DNA of 15,854 bases from Methanobacteriota archaeon (GTDB taxonomy: Archaea > Halobacteriota > Syntropharchaeia > JACQPP01): the NCBI GenBank assembly GCA_016207465.1, contig JACQPP010000029.1:1-15854 (forward strand), given 5' to 3'. The notes under the pieces are model-generated. The model did not search any database. It saw only the letters and a list, made by a program, of their open reading frames with translations, and was not told the DNA's origin. Position 1 is the stretch's first letter. Each line of letters begins with the position of its first letter. The position numbers and the translations under genes were made by a program. Of the stretch, positions 11,506-15,854 are shown piece by piece.

Positions 11506-12408
11506 TCAGGCCCGGGCGAACCCGCGCCCCACCAGCGCCCGGCAGGCGTTGCACAACTCCCCCGACGATGGCTCACCGCACCGCACGCACCCCCCCAGGG
11601 GGGGTCCCCCCCGGCCCCTCCCGGCCCTCTCGAACCCCCGGACCACCGCATACTTCGCTCCGGGATGGTCCACCTCGAACCGGTTGAGGAACCCCCGCAC
11701 CTCCGAGCGGAGGGCCCCCGAGGCATAGGGACACTCCTCCCACGACACCGGGAGCCCCCGCAGGAGGGCGTAGAGGGCCACCTCCTTCTCCGGCACACCC
11801 CGCAGGGGCTTCACCCGGGGCATGAGCCTCCCCTCCTCCACATCCACCCGGCCCCGCAGGAGCCGCGCGGCGTCCCCCCGCAGCACATTCATCAGGATGG
11901 TCTGGGCCTCATCGTCGAGGTTGTGGCCCGTGGCCAGATGGGTGGCCCCCATCTCCCGCGCCGCCCGGACGAGAAGCCCCCCTCGCAGGGGCCCGCAGAG
12001 ACCGCAGGGATGGCTCTCTCCTCCCTCTACGGCCCGGTCCATGGTGACCCCATAGACATCCTCATAGCGGACCACCCGGTGCTCCACCCCCAGCCTCCCC
12101 GCCAGGGCCCGGGCCGACTCCAGTGTGCGGGGCCGATAGGACTCGATGCCCTCGTCCACCGTGACCGCCACCAGGGAGACCCCCGGCCGCCTGCCGTAAA
12201 TGGAGTGGAGCAGATGGAGGGCCGAGGAGGAGTCCTTGCCCCCGGAGAGCCCCACCGCGAGGCGGGAGCCCGGGGGGAGCCCGCCGTCCTCCCGCAGGGT
12301 GCGCCGCACCCGCGACTCCACCGACCCCAGGAGGTGGTCCCGGCAGAGATGGCGCCCCGAGGACCTCTGGTGAACCACCGCCGGGGAGCCGCAGAGGGAG
12401 CACTCCAT
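11506..12408 (-). CDS. tRNA 2-thiolation enzyme, TtuA/NcsA/CTU1 family
   Basis: This 300-residue member of the adenine-hydrolase-like PP-loop family adenylates a tRNA uridine and replaces its 2-oxygen with sulfur. The N-terminal zinc finger is C3xxC6...C22xxH25, the PP-loop is SGGKDS (55-60), and TGHNLDDEAQTILMN (160-174) is the second family block. C135, C138 (PCGLCG) and C226 (ECPY) correspond to the iron-sulfur/catalytic cysteines of TtuA. A second zinc finger is formed by C274, C277, C286 and C289. Whether it modifies U54 (TtuA) or wobble U34 (NcsA/CTU1) cannot be told from sequence alone. The ATG at 12408 gives MECSLC directly, and the upstream in-frame extension reads through a promoter region. 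Confidence 0.93.
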   Translation of the reverse strand: MECSLCGSPAVVHQRSSGRHLCRDHLLGSVESRVRRTLREDGGLPPGSRLAVGLSGGKDSSSALHLLHSIYGRRPGVSLVAVTVDEGIESYRPRTLESARALAGRLGVEHRVVRYEDVYGVTMDRAVEGGESHPCGLCGPLRGGLLVRAAREMGATHLATGHNLDDEAQTILMNVLRGDAARLLRGRVDVEEGRLMPRVKPLRGVPEKEVALYALLRGLPVSWEECPYASGALRSEVRGFLNRFEVDHPGAKYAVVRGFERAGRGRGGPPLGGCVRCGEPSSGELCNACRALVGRGFARA

Positions 12409-12465
12409 GTGCCCCCGTCTCCCGGGGAAGGAAAGAACGTTTCTCACCCGAAAGGGGAAAGAAAG

Positions 12466-12473
12466 TTTTATCT
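12466..12473 (+). promoter_or_regulatory. TATA-like box for the MaoC-like gene pair
   Basis: TTTTATCT lies about 40 bases upstream of the ATG at 12509 in the 100-base divergent region. A start near 12494 would leave a leader of about 15 bases containing GAGGAG (12498-12503), a Shine-Dalgarno sequence five bases before the ATG. No convincing box was found for the divergent thiolation gene. Confidence 0.45.
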
Positions 12474-12508
12474 GACCTGTCCCCATGGGGTTCGATTGAG
12501 GAGCCGAC

Positions 12509-12934
12509 ATGTCCAACCACTACAAAGAGTATATCGGGAAGGGATACCCCCCGGGGAAGCCCATCAGTGTGACCGCCGACGCGGTGAAGAAGTTCGCCGA
12601 ATCCGTGGGAGACATGCGCCCCGACTACCTCAACGGCAGCCTCGCCCTCCCCAGCTTCGCCAACCACATCTTCGTGAAGTCCCTCGGAGGGGCCGTGGTG
12701 GCCCTCAAGGGGCTCGTCAAGAACCCGGGGAAAATCCTCCACGCCGGCGAAACCTACGAATACATCGAGCCGGTCAAGCCCGGGGACACCATCACCACCA
12801 CCGGCAAGGTGGCCAACGTCTACGAGAAGGCAAACATGCTCTGGATTGTCACCGAGGCCGAGGCCCAGAACCAGCACGGCAGAACCGCCATCAAGGCCAC
12901 CATGACCCTCGCCGTCCGACCCGGGGGGTTCTAA
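12509..12934 (+). CDS. MaoC/FAS1-type hot-dog dehydratase, first subunit
   Basis: This 141-residue hot-dog protein resembles the N-terminal (non-catalytic) MaoC dehydratase domain. The block VTADAVKKFAESVGDMRPDY (21-40), the PSFANHIFVKSLGGAVVALKGLVKNPGKILHAGETYEYIEPVKPGDTIT region and the later EAEAQNQHGRTAIKATMTLAV strand are typical. It lacks the GDxNPIH catalytic signature, which its partner has. The start is supported by GAGGAG five bases upstream. The partner starts two bases after this stop codon, so the two products probably form a heterodimer, as in HadAB/HadBC-type (R)-hydratases of acyl-CoA or acyl-ACP substrates. Confidence 0.85.
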   Translation: MSNHYKEYIGKGYPPGKPISVTADAVKKFAESVGDMRPDYLNGSLALPSFANHIFVKSLGGAVVALKGLVKNPGKILHAGETYEYIEPVKPGDTITTTGKVANVYEKANMLWIVTEAEAQNQHGRTAIKATMTLAVRPGGF

Positions 12935-12936
12935 CC

Positions 12937-13518
12937 ATGCCCACCTGGGACCAAGTCAAAGAGGGGGACGCCGTCACACCCCTGGTCAAGGGGCCCATCC
13001 ACCGCGAGGAAATCAAGGCCTACGGGACCGCCTCCGGGGACACCAACCCCATCCACATGGACGAGAAGATGGGAGTCGCCATGGGCCTCGGCGGGGTCAT
13101 CCAGCACGGCCTCCGCAGCATGGCATTCGTCAGCCAGATGCTCACCGACTGGGCCGGCTCCCCCCACGCCCTCAAGAAAATAGACGTCCAGTTCCGGGGC
13201 ATGGTCCGCCCCGGCGACACGGTCACCAGCACCGCCAAAATCACCCGGAAATACCAGGCCAACCAGCAGAAACTCGTGGACGTGGACATCCTCCAGGAGG
13301 CCCGCAGCCCCGTGGGCAAAGGGACCATCACCCAGTTCGAGGGGGTCCAGGTCGAGTGGGAGGAGGCCGCCTTCCGCGGATGGCTCAAGGGAGGCGACAC
13401 CCTCATCTACGAGCCGGTGAAGGAGGAGAAAGGGGCCGACAAGAAGAACCGCATCGAGTTCAAACTCTACCGCACCCAGAACTCCATCCTCGGAAAGGCC
13501 ACCGTCATCCTCCCATAG
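12937..13518 (+). CDS. MaoC-like (R)-specific enoyl-CoA hydratase, catalytic subunit
   Basis: This 193-residue protein carries the hydratase 2 motif ASGDTNPIHMDE (32-43) with catalytic Asp35 and His40, followed by GGVIQHGLRSMAFVSQML as in MaoC-domain proteins. It would hydrate trans-2-enoyl thioesters or dehydrate (R)-3-hydroxyacyl thioesters. After the core ends near residue 135 there is an unusual 55-60 residue C-terminal extension (EWEEAAFRGWLKGGDTLIYEP and a Lys/Glu-rich segment) that I do not recognise. The ATG follows the partner gene by two bases. No thiolase or acyl-CoA dehydrogenase gene lies nearby, so the pathway is not indicated. Confidence 0.88.
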   Translation: MPTWDQVKEGDAVTPLVKGPIHREEIKAYGTASGDTNPIHMDEKMGVAMGLGGVIQHGLRSMAFVSQMLTDWAGSPHALKKIDVQFRGMVRPGDTVTSTAKITRKYQANQQKLVDVDILQEARSPVGKGTITQFEGVQVEWEEAAFRGWLKGGDTLIYEPVKEEKGADKKNRIEFKLYRTQNSILGKATVILP

Positions 13519-13530
13519 CCCGGGAAACGC

Positions 13531-14835
13531 TCACCGCACGTACCGGGGGCCTTGCTGGAAGGAGAAGGAGTGTCCCCTCTGGTGGCGGCCCCCGCCACGG
13601 CCCCGCTGGGGGCGACCGCCCCCGCGCCCGCCGTATCCCCCACTCCGCCGCCCTCCCCCCCGCGAGGCGAACCCGGGTCTCCCCCCCCCGGGGGCCCGGG
13701 GCGGGGGAGAGGCCTGGTAGTCGAAGTCGGGGAGAGTGAGGCGCGGCAGGTCCTCGCCGAGGACCTGCTCGATGTGGCGCATGTCGTTCTCCTCCTCCGG
13801 GGAGACGAAGCTGTAGGCGTCCCCGATGGCCCTGGCGCGGGCGGTGCGCCCGATGCGGTTCACGTAGTCCTCCGGCATATTGGGCACGTCGTAGTTGATG
13901 ACGTGGCTGATGTTCTCCACATCGATTCCCCGGGCGGCGATGTCGGTGGCCACCAGAATGTGGTAGCGCCTCTCCCGGAATCCCTCCAGGGCCGCCACCC
14001 GCTGGCTCTGGCTCCGGTTGCTGTGGATGGCCGCCACCCGGAACCCCTCCCCCTGGAGGGCGCGGGCCAGGCGGTCGGCCCGGTGCTTGGTGCGGGTGAA
14101 CACCAGAACCGACTCCATCCCCCCCCGGCGCAGGAGGGCGAGGAGCAAGGGGGTCTTGAGGTAGGCGGCCACCGGGTAGACCGCGTGGGTGACCCCCTCC
14201 GCGGGGGCCGAGCGCTCCCCGATCTGGACGGTCACCGGGTCCTGGAGAATCCGCCCGGTGAGGCGCAGAATCTCCGGGGGCATGGTGGCCGAGAACAGCA
14301 GGGTCTGGCGGCGGCGGGGCAGCCGGGAGAGAATGCGCTGGAGGTCGGGGAGGAACCCCATGTCCATCATCCGGTCGGCCTCGTCCACCACCAGCACCTC
14401 CAGCTGGTCGAAGCGGGTGTTCCCCCGCTCCATGTGGTCCAGGAGACGTCCGGGGGTCGCGGTGATAATCTCCGCTCCCCCCCGCAGGGCCTGCTCCTGG
14501 GGCTGGAAACCCACCCCCCCGAACACCGGGGCCCCCCGCACCGGGGTGTAGCGGGCGAACCCCCGCAGGAACTCGTCGGCCTGCAGGGCCAACTCCCGCG
14601 TGGGGGTCAAAATGAGGGCCCGGGTGTGCCCCCGGGGCCCCGAGAGGAGCCTCTGCAGGATGGGAAGAAGGAATGCGGCGGTCTTCCCGGTTCCAGTCTG
14701 GGCCAGCCCGATGAGGTCCCGTCCCTCCAGGGCCACCGGGATGGCCTCCCTCTGGATGGGGGTGGGCTCCGTGAACCCCATGTCCCGGACGGCCCGCAGG
14801 AGATTCGGGGCCAATCCCAGTCCGTCGAACGGCAT
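13531..14835 (-). CDS. DEAD-box RNA helicase, RhlE-like, with RGG tail
   Basis: This 434-residue ATP-dependent RNA helicase has a full set of motifs: the Q motif around FTEPTPIQ (Gln28), Walker A AQTGTGKT (45-52), PTREL (78-82), TPGR (127-130), DEAD (151-154), SAT (182-184), VLVFTRT, ARGID (301-305) and NRIGRTAR (326-333, where His is often found instead of the first Asn). Residues from about 380 to the end form a low-complexity Gly/Arg (RGG-type) tail that should bind RNA. Such helicases act in ribosome assembly or RNA remodelling, particularly in the cold. The ATG at 14835 gives MPFDGLGL, the usual Q-motif start. A GTG at 14844 is an in-frame alternative. Confidence 0.95.
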   Translation of the reverse strand: MPFDGLGLAPNLLRAVRDMGFTEPTPIQREAIPVALEGRDLIGLAQTGTGKTAAFLLPILQRLLSGPRGHTRALILTPTRELALQADEFLRGFARYTPVRGAPVFGGVGFQPQEQALRGGAEIITATPGRLLDHMERGNTRFDQLEVLVVDEADRMMDMGFLPDLQRILSRLPRRRQTLLFSATMPPEILRLTGRILQDPVTVQIGERSAPAEGVTHAVYPVAAYLKTPLLLALLRRGGMESVLVFTRTKHRADRLARALQGEGFRVAAIHSNRSQSQRVAALEGFRERRYHILVATDIAARGIDVENISHVINYDVPNMPEDYVNRIGRTARARAIGDAYSFVSPEEENDMRHIEQVLGEDLPRLTLPDFDYQASPPPRAPGGGRPGFASRGGGRRSGGYGGRGGGRPQRGRGGGRHQRGHSFSFQQGPRYVR

Positions 14836-14847
14836 CACACACACAGC

Positions 14848-14875
14848 ACCCTGCCTCCGCTTAAACCCTGCCTCC
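14848..14875. promoter_or_regulatory. Promoter of the DEAD-box helicase with flanking direct repeats
   Basis: On the - strand TTTAAG (14865-14860) lies about 28 bases before the ATG, so the transcript should start at or next to it. Two perfect 11-base direct repeats, ACCCTGCCTCC on the + strand (14848-14858 and 14865-14875), flank this box with a 17-base period. They could be a regulator binding site or a simple duplication. Confidence 0.45.
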
Positions 14876-14945
14876 AGCCCCCCTCATCCTCCATCCGCAC
14901 AAAGTTGATGAATTCCCCCGTCCCCCACTACTATGGAGTCCCCCC

Positions 14946-15278
14946 ATGTCCCCCAAGCGAGTGTCCCTGCGCGCGGCCCAGACGCCCCGCCTCACCCCCC
15001 GCCAGTGGATACTCGAACACTGCGGCGAAGAGGGCCTCCGCGTCTTCACCGCCCTCCCCCAGAGCGTCCGGGAGGGCAAGACCGACGGAGACCTGGCCAA
15101 CGAGCTCGGCATGAAAATCAACATCGTCCGCCGCGAACTCTACCGCCTCCAGGACCACCACCTGGCCCGCGTCTTCGAGCACCGCGGAGACGACCCCTAC
15201 GCCACCATCACCTACACCTACTCCGCCAACCCCATCGAGACCCTCCAGCTCGCAAAACCGGACGTGGAATCGGAATAA
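14946..15278 (+). CDS. TFE-alpha-like winged-helix protein (zinc ribbon absent)
   Basis: This 110-residue protein resembles the N-terminal winged helix of transcription factor E alpha, which assists promoter opening by archaeal RNA polymerase. The block TDGDLANELGMKINIVRRELYRLQDHHLARVFEHRGDD (46-83) is the recognition helix and wing region, and PYATITYTYSANP fits the family's aromatic strand before the linker. Full-length TFE-alpha is about 160-180 residues and continues with a four-cysteine zinc ribbon. Here the protein ends about 18 residues after the wing and no such cysteines occur downstream. A TFE-related or otherwise diverged HTH protein is possible. It converges on the membrane protein gene with a single base between stop codons. 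Confidence 0.65.
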   Translation: MSPKRVSLRAAQTPRLTPRQWILEHCGEEGLRVFTALPQSVREGKTDGDLANELGMKINIVRRELYRLQDHHLARVFEHRGDDPYATITYTYSANPIETLQLAKPDVESE

Positions 15279-15279
15279 C

Positions 15280-15741
15280 CTACCCCTTCCTCCGGTCGCA
15301 CAGCACCCCGAAGACCACCGCGGCCACCACCATGATAGCCGCCGTGTAGAGGATGCTCGCAGGCCGCGTGGCCGCGAACAGCCCCAGCACATTGGAGACC
15401 ACCGGGATATTCCCCGGCGGAGGGGCCCCGATGGAGATGGGAAGCGCGAAGAAAATGGCCCACCCCGAGAGGAGCGCCAGGAGGCTCTTCTGCACCGCGT
15501 TCTTCCCCAGAATCATCCCCTCCAGCACCCGATGATAAAGGGCCCCATAGGCCACCCCCCCGCCCACAAAAGCCCCAGACCCCACCAGGAGGTCCGCCAT
15601 GCGCTCCCCAGCCACCGAGTAGAAGAGACCGAAGCCCACCCCGGCCCCCGCGAGCCCCGCCACCAGCCCGGCCACAATCTCCGGACCCGAGGGAGGACCC
15701 CCTCCCGCAGGGGGTGGACTAGAGCCACCAGAATCCGCCAT
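15280..15741 (-). CDS. Small four-helix membrane protein of unknown function
   Basis: This 153-residue protein has a Gly/Pro/Ser-rich N-terminus and about four hydrophobic segments near 21-42, 52-70, 86-106 and 128-148, the first two Gly-rich with tight helix-packing sequence (GLVAGLAGAGVGFGLF). It ends in a short basic CDRRKG. I recognise no family motif. The ATG at 15741 is 30-35 bases downstream of a TATA-like box (15771-15777). A longer in-frame start near 15831 would add an Arg- and Trp-rich segment that looks non-native. Its first 23 bases overlap the 3' end of an upstream gene, so the two may be cotranscribed. Confidence 0.75.
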   Translation of the reverse strand: MADSGGSSPPPAGGGPPSGPEIVAGLVAGLAGAGVGFGLFYSVAGERMADLLVGSGAFVGGGVAYGALYHRVLEGMILGKNAVQKSLLALLSGWAIFFALPISIGAPPPGNIPVVSNVLGLFAATRPASILYTAAIMVVAAVVFGVLCDRRKG

Positions 15742-15854
15742 ACCGCACCCAGATATCAATGCCCCCCAGGATAAAAGGTGCGGCCCCCGCCACCACCAAC
15801 AGGGCCGCCGCCGTCCTCCGCGGGGTCGCATCCACCCACAACACCACCACGGCC
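15719..15854 (-). CDS. 3' end of a membrane protein gene (partial)
   Basis: From the right edge the - strand stays open for 44 codons in the frame that ends with TAG at 15719-15721. The encoded residues include AAALLVVAGAAPFILGGIDI followed by WVRYGGFWWL, a plausible last transmembrane helix and a short aromatic tail. Codon third positions are mostly G or C, as in its neighbours. The 5' part lies outside the window, so the family is unknown. It overlaps the start of the next gene by 23 bases. Confidence 0.5.
   Translation of the reverse strand, partial: AVVVLWVDATPRRTAAALLVVAGAAPFILGGIDIWVRYGGFWWL
15771..15777 (-). promoter_or_regulatory. Possible TATA box for the four-helix membrane protein
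   Basis: On the - strand this reads CTTTTAT, about 32 bases upstream of the ATG at 15741, the same spacing as other candidate promoters in the window. It lies inside the partial upstream reading frame, which weakens the case. Confidence 0.3.

Noticed and set aside
9594..11798. A 734-codon open frame on the - strand
   Set aside because: Only its last 97 codons are a plausible protein. The rest is antisense to the lipoprotein gene and out of frame with the five-helix membrane protein.
11665..13518. A 617-codon frame on the + strand ending with the hydratase
   Set aside because: The first 424 codons are antisense to the thiolation gene or out of frame with the first MaoC-like gene. The real protein starts at the ATG at 12937.
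13552..13730. Tandem repeat or CRISPR-like array in the GC-rich region
   Set aside because: The repetition is the Gly/Arg codon run of the helicase tail. There are no regular repeats with unique spacers.
13552..15114. A 520-codon frame on the + strand opposite the helicase
   Set aside because: It has no recognisable domain, a composition typical of antisense GC-rich DNA, and overlaps a helicase with all its motifs.

Overview
The window is a dense, GC-rich stretch of an archaeal chromosome. The evidence is the gene order rpl18e-rpl13-rps9-rpoN-[tRNA-Pro]-rpoK-eno-rps2, the archaeal RNA polymerase subunits RpoN and RpoK, a TFE-alpha-like winged-helix protein, and TATA-type boxes about 25-45 bases upstream of many start codons. 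The proteins are rich in Arg, Ala and Gly and are not the strongly acidic proteins of haloarchaea. My best guess is a high-GC non-halophilic euryarchaeote, perhaps a Thermoplasmatota-like lineage. The lineage is an inference and I am not sure of it.

Layout. Positions 1-1143 hold a complete dnaJ on the + strand, which converges on the translation and transcription cluster (5067 down to 1147, - strand). That cluster encodes L18e, L13, S9, RpoN, tRNA-Pro(CGG), RpoK, enolase and S2. Between L13 and S9 lies a non-coding element (about 4140-4245) with a 16-bp perfect outer inverted repeat enclosing a 15-bp and a 7-bp hairpin. A shorter look-alike sits just upstream of the tRNA gene.

Positions 5222-8339 (+ strand) hold a PhnDCE-type ABC transporter. 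Its lipoprotein binding subunit carries an extra C-terminal cupredoxin domain with all four type-1 copper ligands. A convergent DtxR-family metalloregulator gene follows at once. A TTAGG-N4-CCTAA palindrome lies over the predicted transcription start of the transporter, and a 9-base block of it recurs upstream of the regulator gene. Together this looks like a metal-responsive uptake locus and is the most unusual part of the window.

Upstream of the regulator on the - strand are a PAP2-family membrane protein, a possible 44-residue ORF, an unknown 97-residue protein and a five-helix membrane protein. A secreted lipoprotein of unknown function is transcribed divergently from these. Next come a TtuA/NcsA/CTU1-like tRNA thiolation enzyme (- strand), a pair of MaoC/hot-dog hydratase genes (+), a RhlE-like DEAD-box helicase with an RGG tail (-), a TFE-alpha-like protein lacking the zinc ribbon (+), a small four-helix membrane protein (-), and the 3' end of another membrane protein gene that runs off the right edge.

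No gene-free stretch exceeds about 155 bases. I saw no CRISPR array, rRNA, transposase or integrase gene.
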